A DNA stretch of 64,000 nt. Origin: Vespa crabro (lineage: Eukaryota; Arthropoda; Insecta; Hymenoptera; Vespidae). The DNA lies in contig NC_060969.1 of assembly GCF_910589235.1 (NCBI RefSeq), forward strand, positions 5,126,996 to 5,190,995, read 5' to 3'. A program made the position numbers and the translations under genes. The first letter of the stretch is position 1; every line of letters begins with the position of its first letter. Below, in pieces: positions 25,957 to 39,606 of this stretch. Under the pieces are notes generated by a model. That model was not told where the DNA came from. It ran no database searches and saw only the letters and a list, made by a program, of their open reading frames with translations.

Positions 25957-27127
25957 CTAACGTTAACATGGTAAATTGTTAGGAGACCACGAAAATTACA
26001 CCTTCAAGAGTAGTACCATTGAGAGTTCCCAAGTGTTTCAGTGTATTGGTCCAAAGACTATGGCATGTGCCTTCGTAATCTTTAACTTTGAGAGAATCTT
26101 GCAGCTGGTGCCAAAGAGACCACCACCACCACCACCATCATGGTCATGCCAAAACCATCGTTAACATTGGCTTTAAAAGCGCATCGCGTATTTCCCGTCT
26201 AATATTTCATTTGCTTTTCTCCTTTTTTCTTTTTTTTTCAAAAACGTCATTTTTTCTTTTTACTTTTTAAAACTCTGTGATTAAAATCGACGCGGTTCCT
26301 TTTTAACAATTCAATTTTAACATTCTTTTTTTACTTCTTTCCTTATGGCTATAATTTATTATTTTTAACGTTTACGTGGATATGCAAATTAAACGTTCTA
26401 ATAACTTATGCATTATAGAAGAAGATAAGACAAAATTATGGTAGGTATCGATATCGATATGATATTCAACTGATAAAAAATATTCGTTCTCTCTCTCTCT
26501 CTCTCTCAAAACGCGAATATATATTGCTATCGGTATTTTTATAGATAGAGAAAAGGATATCGTCATTTAATAGAATACGCCTTTAACGTTAAAAATATAT
26601 GCAGATACGGTATAAAATTTGGCTTTTATTGAATGCTCTCGAGATCTCTTTAAATCCGTGAAAGGACAGAGGGGCGATGTCGTTTGCAAACTTTTCGAGA
26701 AAGGGAATGTTCGAAACGAATAAGAGACGACGCATTAGCGTCGTTCGCCTCTTTCCTTCGTAAAAGCTAGTCAGCGAAGCAACCAACACTTGCCATTTGC
26801 CTTCCGTTGTCGTGCAAAATCGTTCTCGAGAAAGCATACTACATATTCTTGAATCTTTTCTCTCTCTCTCTCTCTCTTTCTCTCTTTTAAAATCGTTCGT
26901 ATCGTGCAAGCCTTCAGTGAGAAAGTTTCAGCCCCTCGACTCGGTCCTTTTCTTTCCACCCTTCTTTCTTTCTTTTTTTTTTTTTTCTTTTGCTTCTCCT
27001 TCTTTTTCTTCTTCTTCCGCTTTACCACCTCAGCCTTTTATATTCTTTTTACGATACGGTCGGCTCGTAATGCACGTCCAAGTCGATTTAAGTCCATCGA
27101 AAAGAAACTCGGGGTTTAATTTATCCG

Positions 27128-27129
<2 letters not shown>

Positions 27130-27195
<66 letters not shown>
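27130..27195. repeat. (TA)n microsatellite
   Basis: About 33 TA units. Confidence 0.98.
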
Positions 27196-27198
<3 letters not shown>

Positions 27199-28000
27199 GA
27201 GAAAAGACGTGCATTAAAAAAAAAAATCTTCGTTACCGTTTTAGAGCGTTAATTTTGATTAACCATACATACGTCCCTCGACAGCCGTACAATGAGATGA
27301 CAATATCTCCTACTTTCTTTCATTGTCTTCTCTTTCTCTCTTTATGCCTTTCTTCTAACGAATCGATTTTCTCAACGTCCTCGTTTTACCTTCGTCACAT
27401 CGGAACTACTAGCCTGCGAGTTAATAACCAATTCGAGCAGACACGAGACGCACACAATGGAGACACAGAAAGTTCATGGATCGTGTCCCCTTTCGTTTTT
27501 TTCCCCCCTTAGCCCTTTCCCCGTCTCCGTCCTCCCATTTTTCTTTTCTCTCATTCCCGGATATTAGTGGACGAAGGAAGAAACGGAAGACGCCGACAGC
27601 ACCATGAATTAATATCCGTGATTCCATCGGTTAATTAAACCGGAGAAATGTCGGGAGAAAAGAAAAGAAAGGAAAAGAAAAAAAGTAGTTCCATCCTTTC
27701 TACTATTCCTTTCCATAATCATAGAGAGAAAGGAGAAAAAAAAAGGATGAAAGAAAAGAAGAAGAAAAAAAAATTGAACTCGTTTAATTTTCCAACGAAT
27801 AAAAAGCTGATTTATATTCTTTTAGAATCGATATGTGGTCAGAATGCGTGACCCCCCGTCAACGCTCTCCTCCTTCCCATTCATTTTTATCAATCATTAT
27901 TTCTGGACACGCATTTTCGAGGCAAAGAAACGAGATTAAGCGAAGATCGAGTATGTTTCGAACAATGCTGCCGCGTTTACCGACCTAACGAACAATTAAA

Positions 28001-28140
28001 GGAGTGAGTAGATACGAGTGCAGAACTGCAATCGAGCTGCAGTTGGCACGCCGTTATACGTTATACGAAACCGTGAATCAAGCATTCATTCACGGATCCA
28101 CAAGCGAACTCCGATGAATGAGTCAGACTATCGTCGCTCC
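28001..28140. other. Unique island with clustered hairpins
   Basis: AACTGCA at 28024-28030 pairs with TGCAGTT at 28038-28044 across a 7-nt loop; CCGTGAAT at 28071-28078 pairs with ATTCACGG at 28088-28095 across 9 nt; TTATACG is tandemly repeated at about 28053-28066. Sequence is GC-richer than the flanks and free of microsatellites. Confidence 0.5.
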
Positions 28141-28156
28141 CACTGCGTATAGAAAG

Positions 28157-28200
<44 letters not shown>

Positions 28201-30330
28201 TAGGTATTCCATTCAGGAAGCCTCTCGAGACGATCGAGAGATCGAAATAACTCTTGAGGCAATAACTCTCGTCTCGTACGGAACAATAAACTAGCAGAGC
28301 TCATATTTTTAACGAATTAATTCACGAAAATAGTATCGCGAGGGAAAAAAACAGTAGAAATACATACAATATATAAAACGTATATGCGAGAACACGGCCG
28401 TTCATTCATGTATTCATCGTTAAATCGAAATAACGAATATGAATACATATATATGTATACATATATATATCATTCGTATTAGATATTCCTCGACTTAAAT
28501 TTAAAAGGTATTCTTTATCTATTTGTACGTAAGCATCGAAATTTTTCCGGAAGAGAAAACGGTGACTTTAGTAGGCATATAGGAAAAGCTTTTACGAGAC
28601 GAATTACATTGTATTTGCTCCGAACGATCGACTTTTACGATGGGAAGCTCGAAAGATCGAATAAGACGAGCGATAAAAACCGTTCAGAAAGACTCTTTCC
28701 AGTCGAGCGTGCCGAATCTATCGGAAACTTGAATCTTTTTGCAACATAATAAGAGAGCTTCTCGTGCAAGGCTATTTTTACTCTTTAAGAAGAAGAAAAA
28801 AAAAAAAAAAGAAAGAAAGAAAGAAAAAAAACAACACAAACTAAAGACCATTAATCAAAGATCGAAATATATCGTACAAACCGAACTTTTTTTTCCTTCC
28901 TAATCCATGAATACGAATAAAAAAGCGGATCTAGCGAAGTTGATCGATCATGATACTCACTACAAACTGGTTTGCCTAACGTTATACGAGTTTTCATCTC
29001 ACTGCTCGATTTCCTTTCTAAAAACCGGTTTAGATTATTTCGTAAGAGGTACATATTAAACGTCGCTCGCGCTTTTACTCGACTAATTTCTCTGTTCCAC
29101 TGATCTAATCATTTCGACCCGTTTGCTTTCAATCCGTAACTAAATAAATGAATTCTTGGATTTCGCAGATATTCGTTGGCTTTTTGTTTCACGATAATAA
29201 CCTAGAAAAAAAAAAAAAAAAAAAAAGAAAGAAGTTATTTATATTCTATGCAACTAATGTGTCTCCTGATCACAGTTCCCATGGTAGCTCGTAATGAATC
29301 GTACACAGCTTCCCAAAGATAGTAATCATTCGTCCATATTTCTATATTATCTACGTATTATCGATATTCAAAATTTCTCGACTACTATAGTCCCATTTGG
29401 TGATACTCGAAAAGCAGTTCATTCGGTTCATTCGCTCTTTGGGAAACACGAGCGTCCATTAGGAGATTAACTCGTACGCGAGAAGTCACGATTTGAATTG
29501 TGGTTTATCACTCGACGAATGGCCCAAATTTCGAACTTACGTATATGTATATACGCGATAACGATATATAACGCGTTTCGGGTATGTTTTTTAGAGAAAA
29601 TAAATCTGCGTTTTTTCTTTCTCTCCTTTTCTTTTTTTTTTTTTTTTCTTTTATCGAACTAACGAACATGAAGATTTAAATGGACGAAAACGATAAAAAA
29701 GAAAAAAAAAAAGAAAAGAAAAAAGAATCAATCAGAAAGATAAACTACGGACTTCATCTATGATCGCAATAACAATGGAGATAAAAGGAATGTTAACAGT
29801 TTCGAGAAAAATAAGATCGAGAATGAGGTCGATCGTGTGCTCGACGTTAAGTACATAACTTTGTAGAGAAAAAGATAAAAATGAAGAAAAGAAAAAGAAA
29901 AATGTAAAAAAAGAAATAACAGAAAAATAGAAGAATCGCGTATAAGGAGACGAAGTAGCCATGTTCTCGTTTTGACTATGTCAGCACTTTTTTCCTCGAG
30001 AGGATTAGTGTATCGAGAAAGGGTGAACAGGCAAATCTTTGTTAAAGACTCATAAAGTTCGTAGTAAATTCGAGCAAAAATGAAAGAACGGGAGAGAGAG
30101 AAAGAGAGAGAGAGAGAAAGAAAGAGAATGAAACAAAGAGATTTTTATTTCGATAAAAGAAACGTGAATTAGAGAGATGCAACGATCGCTTGTGTAATTA
30201 CGTGACATCATGTAATCACGAATCTCGATGAAGCGAGTCGAGTTTTGATCTTTCGTCTATACTTAAAAGTATCCTAATGAATTCCGCGAGAGCATTCGAT
30301 AGCTTCTCTTCGAGTTTTCATTAAAAGAAG

Positions 30331-30380
<50 letters not shown>

Positions 30381-33300
30381 AAAAGGACAGAGTCTTTACT
30401 TTGAGCCCTTTTCCTCTTGCTCGAGGGGTATGAGCAACCGCCGTTCAACTAAAAGTAAAACCGAAGACTCGGCACTTTCCTTCTCTTCTCTTTTCCTTTT
30501 TTCTTTCTTCAATGTTGAAAACTTTGCGAGTCTTCGAGCAAAAGAAGAAAAAAAAAAGGGCTACGCTCGGCAAACAGGGAAAGACGAGAAGATCGGCTTA
30601 GCGAGAGAGAAACACACACAGAGAAAGAGAGTGTGTGTGTGTGAGAAAGAGAGAGAGAGAGTTCTTTTAAACGAACCTTTCGAGTGGACCGATAAGAAAG
30701 AAGATATCAAGGATATCTCGTGTAATTAAGGATTCCAGATGAGAAGTAGGCCGATCTGAAATTAAAATCAAAAAGCGAAGAGACGAGTAAACTTTTATTA
30801 AGATCCGATCGTATATATAAAGACCATAGAAATAGAAGAAATTGCAATGAAAGTTATGGAAGATTAAACAAAAGAGTAAAAAGCAAAAAAGAAAGAGAAA
30901 AAGAAGGGTATATATACGAGGTGGGACGAAAAAGTGTCTTGTTCTACTCGCAAAGAGAATTTCTACCGATGGTAGAGACGAAGAAAGGTGCTCGAGGGTT
31001 GGTTTGTAAACTTGCCTGGAAGGGCAGGAAACCTAAAGAGACACCGAAGAAACAGAGTGAACGAAAAAGAGGAAAGAAAAGAGAGGGAGAATGAAAGAAA
31101 GAAAGAAGGGGTGCGAAGGACGAGCCATAGTGGAAACGAGGGTTTTGAAGACCCTCGAATTAAAATGTAAGTTGATATATATATATATATGTGTGTGTGT
31201 CTTTCTTCTTCTTTAGTCATCACAAGCCTTTCTTTTCTACTTTTCTGCCTTTTCCTGCATAAAAGAATCTTCACGTGAAAATCAGGAATCACGTTGGTTC
31301 TCGACGAAAATGACGAAAATGTAAAGGAGGAGTTTGCTCTACTCGAAAAAAGAAAGGAAAGGACACTCCCAGGAGGAGGTGTTGACGTCTCATTGTTCCA
31401 ACTTAATTGCCTTTCTCCGTTCATACAGAAATGAAAAATAAAATTAATAAGACGGAACTAGACGGAGTCTGGTTTAAGGTTTTTTTCTTTTTTTCTTTCT
31501 TTCTCTTTCTTCCTGAAACAGAAAAATTCGATCAAAGAGTAAAACCTCGACTCGGTTAATTACAAAATGGTTAGAGATTAATTATACGAACGATCTGAAA
31601 AGAGTCTTAGAAAGCTGTCCGGAAATTTCACTGGGAAATCATCATCTCCGGAATAAAGAGACTCTCGAGAGAAACAGGAAAGGAAAAGGGAAGAAGAGAG
31701 AAAGGGACAGAAAATAATAAGATCCTTTACTCTTCATTCGTGAAGTTATAACGAGCAGTAGAGAAACGTTTAATCTCCCGATTAGCAAAGCACGAAAAGG
31801 ATGATCCCGCTAATTACTCCTAAGCGAGTAAAAACGAGTGAAATGGGGGAAAAACAAAGAGAGAGAGAGAGAGAGAGAGAAAAGAAAAAGGAAAAAAAAA
31901 AGAGAGGACAAAAAAGCTACGTCGGTCTGTAACGTTTGATAATCCACGAAAGAATCTCGAAATCTCGAAAAATTGTCGATGCCGAACGAAAGGTGTGAAC
32001 TTTTTCGAAAACTCGACTTTTTGCCAGTGGCCAGGCAAGGAACGAAAAAAATGCACAGGGAATAGTAGGAAGGGGAAGGAAACGGGGTATATGACACCAG
32101 GCGTCGACACGTTAATTACGATCCATCATACACACAATCCGTCGTCGCATTGAAGTTGTGGTGCCTGTGCAAAACCACCGATGGATAGATAGATACCTAC
32201 TTTTCTTTTTTCTTCTCTCTTTTTCTCTCTCCGTTTTCCTTCCTCTTTTACACCATGACTACGACGTCGCTTCGCTCTTCTCTCTTTGTCCTCTTCCACG
32301 GCTATGTATCGATCGGTGGAACGCTCATAAATCATCCAGAATTTATGAAGAACTTTATAGCAAACGATCTGTATACACGAGAAGAGCGTCTCGTAAAATT
32401 TCTTCCTCTCGCTAGTCTTCCTTCTTCACTCACTTCGAAAATCTATTGTTTTCTTCCTTCGTACTTTTCTTCTTGGATCTTTTTTTTTTTTTTTTCCTCC
32501 TCACGCGGAGTTCCTCGCACGCTACTCTCCTGCTCGTAAAAATTTCTTTCAAGTCTGGAAAAAGAAAAATAATATTTCGAGCTCATAACTCGTCTAAAAA
32601 AAAGAAAAGTCTATAAGAAATACCTAATACTAAGGATGGATTTTTAGAGATACAACGTCTAACGTGCTAAGAAAAATGACGCAAGACTTTAAACGGCGAA
32701 TTTATATTCGATATTTGGAATAATTCAAAGGAACTCTAACTGCGATATGAGCTCCTACATATATATTCCGGAAACGTAATCTCGTTTTCGAAAAGAAAAA
32801 GAAAAAAAGGGGGAAAAAACGATAAAGTGGACGAATAACTGAAAAGTACTCGGGAAACATTTCTACCAATGAACTCGAGATTATACGAGGTATCGTTCGA
32901 GAACGATAAGAAAACTTTTCTATCTATTTCTTTCTCTCCCTCTCCCTCTCTTCTCTCTTTCTTTTTTCGCATAGCAGCCAGAAGGAATTTCCTCGAGTAT
33001 ACGAAACGTGGAAACGTCTTTCGAATCCGTATTGGATTTCAATCATCCTTTAGGAACGTTTTGAAGTCACGATAAATGCCCTAAACGTTTCCCGACTACC
33101 TTTGGAATTTCTCAAACACACAAGGGAGAGAGAGAGAGAGGGGGGGGGGGAGAGAAAATAATTCGAAATATTCTGACAAATCTTGGAAAAACGAAATAAA
33201 AGAAAAACTTCTCTTTGAGAAACTGTCGTAAAATCGATAAATTTTCTATCGCTTTTTTCTCTCGATCGATCGTGGTCTCAGTTTTCTCGTTTCCTCTTCT

Positions 33301-33493
33301 TCCCGATCAACGTGGCCCAAAAGTACAAGGACTTTAACGGATGGCCTTATTAACGAGCAGCCGTCGAGTTCCCTCTGGGGTTGAACTTCATTCAACTCGA
33401 TCCCGAATACCATTTGTAACGAGCACGGGAAAGGTTGAGTGCGAAAGTTCAGAGGGGAAACGGAACCTTGGCGAGATATTGAAAACGAAATTA

Positions 33494-33530
<37 letters not shown>

Positions 33531-36183
33531 CTCGTGTAACTAAAAGTACGATAAAGTTCATTTTAAAAAACTCTACGTGGTATCTTACTATTTGTCCGTC
33601 CGGCCGAGATAACGTCTTTCAATCTTTAATAAAAGTAGCTAACCCAGGAGAAATGTCGAAGGTGAACTAGGAAGGATCTCTTAAAAAGATCGTCGTGAAT
33701 TTTCGTTTATAACGGCAAGGACAAGATGAAAATAAGAAATCAAAGTCTAATTTTCGACGGATGGGATTCTTTTTTTTCCCTCGGGAATTAATTGATGCTG
33801 TATGTGCCAGAGGAAAACAAAAAAAAAAAAAGAGAGAGAGAGAGAAAAGAAAATTGTACGATCGACTTTGCCTGTAATAAATAATAAATATAATCTATGC
33901 TCGATTAAGGAATCATTTTAAGATTGAAAAATGTTCTTTGGCTAAATGGCTCGTTCGCAAAAGAAAATTTTGCAAGATTTGAAAGTAATTTTGAAAAGGG
34001 TCGTCGGAGTCACGTTGCAATTACTCCGAGAGGAAGTTGGAAGAGTTGGAAGAGCACGGTTTCTCCAAGGGAATAGAGTTGCCACGGATCGGATTAAATT
34101 GCGTGCCACCCGGCGGTGGTCAGAAGCTAGGTCGTACGTGTAATTTGTTTCTCAGGGCCGTGTGAATGTTCGCTTATAATGTATGCTCCAAGGTTATACC
34201 TCGAGATTGCTATGCCCAAGCATTTCTTCGATTTCATTCCCCTTCAATTTCTGGACACTTTTCAAGTCGCGATAGGACATAAAAAGAAGCAAACCCTCCT
34301 GGATCTCCTTTTTACGAAAACGTCCTAACTTTATTCGATGTAATTGTTTGCCTTTAAGATTCGTTTCACGATGACGATGTTTCCACGTAAAATTATCGAC
34401 CGTGTCTACGTCAACCTAACCGTAAGAGATAAGATACGCGAGCGATAAGGAATATGGAAATAATTAGTCTCTTTTCCCTTAATGCATATCCCTTAACGAT
34501 TTAAATCGAGGAAAAAAAAGAAATTAAAAAAGAAAGAAAAAAAAAAACTTTCAAACTCCCATTATGCTCGAACATACATTTACGTGTCAGCTACCATATA
34601 ATAAATATGTTTCGAAAGATAATACTTTTGCTATGGAATTTATTATCACCTTCGATTAGATTAGAAAAGATAATCTACGATGTTCACTCCAATTTTCAAT
34701 TCGACCAATCGCAAAATAAAAGAAAGATATACATGCAGTAAGAGCTAGAAGAAGAGAATCGTAATACGAGTGGAACGTCGTGCAAGTCGACGTTACGAGC
34801 ACGACTCTACGAGAAACGACATTATCTCAAATTGCACGTATCCTCCGAATGCACGAGCACAATTGCACGAGCTAACCGTCCAAATAGAGTTGCACCATTC
34901 ATCCTACGTATACAGGGCATACCGAGATCTCGAACAGATATATATACATACACACACACACACACAGATATATATATATATATATTCTCTCGTCTATCGA
35001 TATCGAACAAAACATATTAGCGATATGTACACATCGTTTCGTAGGTAGTCGATAAACTTAAAGATCGATTCGACTTAATAGAACGAGACGCTCGTTCGCG
35101 CATCGACGAGCTCGAAAAGCACATTTCTAGCATTATTCTCTTTGAATCATGCTAGAGTCATTTTTCGAGTAACTCTCCATCTATAGCAGGCGCAAACGAC
35201 TCGTGCATACACGCATCAGAAAAATCTTGCATTTTTCTCTTCTTACTTTCGTATAAAAAAAGAAGAAGAAAGGAATGAAAGAAAAGAAAGAAAGAGAGAG
35301 AGAGAGAAAGGAAAAAAAAGAAAAAGACGAGAAAAATCCCGGTCTCTCGGAAGGAAAAATTGAAACGTAGACGAGATGGAAACATTTGGAAGGTACGTCG
35401 TTTCTCGATAAAAATAAGAGAAATCCATTTTATTGCGTGCGTCGAATGCGGCCCTGACGTAGTAGGATGATGCACTCTGTATATATGTAATATCTCATCG
35501 AGTCACGTGTAGATCTGTGTGTGCATGCAAGCTGGAGAATATACAGGGCACCGTGTCGCAAAGAGGGAAGGAGAAAATGAAGGAAACGACGAATTACCGG
35601 GAAATGCGATCTGTGCGTCCGAATGATCGCGATACGGAGAGCGAATCGACGAAGTACGACGCACACACAGATACACGTGCACCAGCAAACACGTTTCTAT
35701 ACAATATTCCCCATTCGTACGCTTGTATGCGTGAACGTGTTCACAGCATAAATAATGGATCGAGTTAAGCTCGAGAGAAGGTAGAAACGTGTCCTTTTCG
35801 TTTTCTTTTTCCTCTCCATTCAGAAGAATCTCACACACGAATCTCGTTTCTGAAATAGAATGAACTTCCCTTCGAACTGTTTAAAGAAGAATAACTTTGG
35901 TAAATTTGGAAATAACGTCAAACTGAAAAACGAAGTCTGATCGTTCCAAAAACGATAAGAGAGGAAAAAAAGAGACGAATCGGTGGAGGGTGAGTGAAAG
36001 AAACTAAGTTAAAAAAGAAAGAAAAAAAAAAAAATGAAAAGAAAGAAGAGAAGAAGAGATTCTAAATCCAATCTAAAGCTTTCTTCGATGAAGAAAAAAT
36101 AAAGCAAAAGAAAAAGAATGAAAAAGTAAAGATATAAGAAAATAAAGGAAAAGTCGAGAAAAAGCGTGGAAGAAAGTTAACCG
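28141..36183. other. Large gene-poor stretch
   Basis: Repeats include (GA)n at 28165-28200, A tracts at 28797-28830 and 29203-29226, (GA)n at 30335-30375, (GA)n at 31858-31881, (GA)n then G10 at 33125-33151 and (TA)/(CA)n at 34930-34985. Bases 33930-34150 are unique with a Leu/Arg-rich plus frame but no splice context. No exon accepted. Confidence 0.6.
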
Positions 36184-36360
36184 ATGGAAGAGAGGAAAAC
36201 GATCGGTATTACTGTTACTATTTTTATGCTACTATTTCTGGTAGGTCCAACACACCGAGTGAACTTTGCCTCTTGCCATTTCGGAGATTGGATTCTTATG
36301 GAGTATTTCGTATCAATCGTCTTTTCTTTTCAGTGGAACGGGCCGCAGTCGAACGGGTAA
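36184..36360 (+). CDS. 58-codon ORF with N-terminal signal-peptide-like segment
   Basis: ATG-initiated ORF of 58 codons ending in TAA. It opens with MEERKTIGITVTIFMLLFLV, a charged start followed by a hydrophobic core as in a secretory signal or anchor, then HRVNFASCHFGDWILMEYF and a short polar end. After codon 19 there is a GTAGGT, and 93 bases on a strong CTTTTCTTTTCAG, so an in-frame intron (36241-36333) could be removed, leaving 27 codons. A second donor (AG|GTCC at 36245) would instead join the frame VERAAVERVMEQRRRDPPEI, open to 36536. Upstream 36001-36180 is purine-rich. No family recognised; small size makes chance plausible. Confidence 0.35.
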   Translation: MEERKTIGITVTIFMLLFLVGPTHRVNFASCHFGDWILMEYFVSIVFSFQWNGPQSNG

Positions 36361-36585
36361 TGGAGCAAAGACGTCGAGATCCACCTGAGATTCGAACTGG
36401 GATTACTCGGCCATCCTTTTTCTCTTTATCTATCTACCTCTCTCTTTCTCTGAGAAAATCGCCTATCGAGAAGAGTATTTTCTTCCTACTCGTCAATTTT
36501 CTTTCAAGATCTTCTCTTTCTACTTCGCATACATAAACGCATATACAAGGATCTTCGAACACTCTCTCTCTCTCTCTCGTAGAAT

Positions 36586-36618
<33 letters not shown>

Positions 36619-37064
36619 CACGTACAACACAACAAACGCGTTTCATCGAGTCTTCTTTCCTCCTTATAAAATTCATTGGATCGTTATTAACTTTGTCCGA
36701 GTATCGTTTCCTTTCTTATAGTCTTCGGTGACGTATTTACCAGACGCTCGTAAAATATAGCGTTACATAGCATAACGATTATCGTTTCAAATGTTTTATG
36801 CGATAACGTGTAAAAAGTGTTCTCAACTCTCTATTTTCTATTAACCGGACGACTCGATGAGAAATAGAGAAGAGAAGAACGTAAGGAACGTAGAATGTTG
36901 AGAACCGAGTAAACTATTATCTTAATTATGCAGGAACAACCGAAGATAAAGTTTTTTCTCTAAGGCACGATAGCAAACTATATCGAACATATGATAGTCT
37001 GTATATATATATATATATATATAAACGTAACAAAACACGAACGTAGGGGAAAAGAAAAACTTAC

Positions 37065-37134
37065 GCTTCGTCAAAGTAAACAATCCAGCAGTCTTTTCCA
37101 ATAAAGTACGCCTTCGCTCTCTTTCTCTACTCCT
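37065..37134 (-). CDS. Isolated 70-bp exon-like segment (unidentified)
   Basis: Bounded by one of the strongest splice pairs in the window: a long T tract ending CTGTTTCAG, and a GC|GTAAGT donor. Frame 1 is open throughout (SREREERRRT-like start, then LLEKTAGLFTLTK) and would end in phase 1. Another frame reads YFIGKDCWIVYFDEA but has a stop seven bases after the acceptor. It could equally be a 5' UTR exon. No neighbouring coding exon was tied to it. Confidence 0.33.
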
Positions 37135-37752
37135 CTGAAACAGAAAAAAAAAAAAAACAAAGAATTACACGATGAACGCGTAAACATAGAGAAACATATC
37201 TAGTTAGACCGCGTTGGTGTATGTGTGTATATGTAAGTTCTATGTCATTTATTTTATTAGCGCGATAAATATCGGATACGGTGAAGGCGATAAGAAAAAA
37301 AAAGAGAGAGAAAAAAAAGGAAGAAAAAAATATAGGACAAAAATTGTATCTACTTTTTATCCCTTCTATCTAGGCGTTTATCGATAATAAAATAGATTTC
37401 CATCGTTTTGCTCTCACGGATATAATAACATTAATAATAATAATAATGATAATTGTGTACTCTTTGAGAGCGTGATAACAAAAATGTAAAAAGAGGTGAA
37501 GGAAGAAGAGGAGAATAAAATCGATAATAAAATATTTTGTCGTACTCTCGTAACACCATTACAGGCAATAATAATAATAGAAATGAAAATAATTCTCTTT
37601 TCTCCTCTTAAATAATAAAGAAGAAAACAGAAAAGATGAAGCTTTTTCAAGATCTCTCTTTCTGTGTTAGTAGCATGGCAATAAGAGAGCTTAATACGCG
37701 AGCTTACAACGAGCGCGCGTCACCGACTTGGCGCAAAAATAAGCTCGATAAT

Positions 37753-37798
37753 GAAGGAAGGAAGGAAGGAAGGAAGGAAGGAAGGAAGGAAGGAAGGA
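37753..37798. repeat. (GGAA)n tetranucleotide repeat
   Basis: About 11 perfect units, each containing a GGAA ETS core. Confidence 0.98.
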
Positions 37799-39564
37799 TA
37801 GATGGAAGGAAAAAATGAGAGAACGAAAGAAAGGGACAAAAATGTGCTCGGTTTGGGGAGGAAGAGGAGAGAGGGTCGTGGTCGGACTCCTTTCGCGCGA
37901 CGCCCTGCAAAAAGCAATTTCACTCGAGCCCGATTTAATGATATCGTTCCTCTCCCTTTTATTCCGTTCCATCTCTCTCTCTCTCTCTCTCCCTCCCTCT
38001 TTCTCTAACTCGTATGCTCGAGTACGTTGTCGTGACTTTGCAACAAGCTCGAATTAAAACTTAAAAAAAAGTAAAGAGAGAGAAAAAAAGAGAAGAAAAA
38101 TTAAAGAGTGCAAAAATGAATGAACGAACGAACGAGCGGACGAATGAATGAGAAGACACGCCTCAGTGAACAATTACGAGGATATCCTTCATAATTCATG
38201 ACTTTCGAACTCGTATAATTAGCCGGTAGAAATAGAAAAGTTAAGGGATGGGCGATCAAGTGCTCGTTGCCGCTCAACGAGAACAAAATGCTTTTATTAT
38301 CTCGTAGAGAATTCTAAATCACGGTGGATGATGTACGGTGCACGTTTACTACACACGCGCAAACTACGAACTGAAATACGAGGAAGAACTATAATAAGGC
38401 GGATATGAACCGGATAATAGTAGAGGTGAATGGTGCAAGGCAGCTATCGGATAGAGAAGAGAAAAGGCCAGGAAAATCCCTGACAGAATCGTATTTTCAA
38501 TGGTATTATTGCCTTCGTATCGTTCCTGCTTGTGGCTTGGCTTGGCTCGAATTGCCTGCCTACTACGGAGGACAACAACTACTACCAAACAACAAGTTTC
38601 CATAGAAAAGAAAGAAGAAGAAAAAAAGAAAAAAAAAAGAGCTAATGCTATAGAGAAAATGTACTCCGCGATGAAGAAAATTCTCTCGATAATTATCGAC
38701 GCTAAACAAAAAGATCTTTTACAAGAGGATTTTTAAAAACGTAAATTCTTCGATAAGAAAATACGAAACGTCGGCAGATGGTTCGAAGGAGAGCCATGAT
38801 GAATGATACCATATGAACAGTTTGATGCGATGAATACAAAGTGGATAACGTCATAAAAGACGGACACGAGATAAGCCTATCAATCATCTCCCTTTTATTT
38901 CCTAAGAAAACTTTATCGCTTCCTCCCAATGCGAGCGTTTATATATGTACATTCTATATGTATACGAGCCATGTTCGCGTTCAAACTTTTTCCACTTAAA
39001 GTGTCTCGCACAATTTTTAACTTCCACCATAGAGTTCTGAATAATGAAGAGCACGCTCGATACGTTGCATATAAATTGAATTGTATGTTATGTACCAGAC
39101 GTCTACCACCAACGACGATATCCTCCTTTCTTTCTTCCTTCCTCTCTCTCTCTCTCTCTCTCTTTCAACTTTATCTATCCATCTATCTTTCTCCGAGGTT
39201 AACGTTAGTCATATATCTTTCAAACATATTAAAAATAATACATCTTGAAGGATGATAATGTACAGATAAGATGCAAACTGACATAAAGTAATAAACGCAT
39301 TATATCAATTAAAAAGTGATGTCCTCTAAAGTAAAAGTAAAACGAAAGAGAAAATAATAAAATGTATTCTTTCTTCTTGCAGATGTGATCTTTTACCTAT
39401 GAAAAAAATAAAAAAATAAAAAAATAAAAAAATGAGGAAAAATAAATAAAAAGAAATTATTAAAGTAGATAAAATAGAGATATTCAATCAGCAATTTTGT
39501 TAATTGACGAATTCCTTTTACACGATCTCATTCACGTCGAATTAAGACCCTTGAGAATATCTTA

Positions 39565-39606
<42 letters not shown>

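Larger units (their letters stand above)
21211..28000. other. Large gene-poor stretch
   Basis: Dominated by simple repeats: A tracts at 21298-21360, T tract at 21906-21933, (CT)n at 22136-22174, (GA)n at 23092-23137 and 24119-24154, (CT)n at 25863-25954 (92 bp, the longest CT run here) and (TA)n at 27130-27195. Unique islands at 25300-25500 and 27840-28000 show no bounded exon. Confidence 0.6.

Noticed and set aside
30666..30758. Terminal-exon-like frame RPTSHLESLITRDILDIF after TTTTAATTTCAG (minus)
   Set aside because: A single acceptor with no partner exon; such acceptor-like sites are very common here.
30915..30950. ACGAGGTGGGACGAAAAAGTG resembling a mariner terminal repeat next to a TA
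   Set aside because: No matching inverted copy or transposase was found within several kb.
32985..33075. Terminal-exon-like frame RRNFLEYTKRGNVFRIRIGF after a CT tract and AGCAG (plus)
   Set aside because: No upstream exon in phase, AT-rich codons and no family resemblance.
36385..36435. tRNA-like B box (AGTTCGAATCTC, minus) close to an A-box-like GGATGGCCGAGT
   Set aside because: The T-arm does not pair and there is no room for anticodon arm or acceptor stem; at most a chance or remnant similarity.
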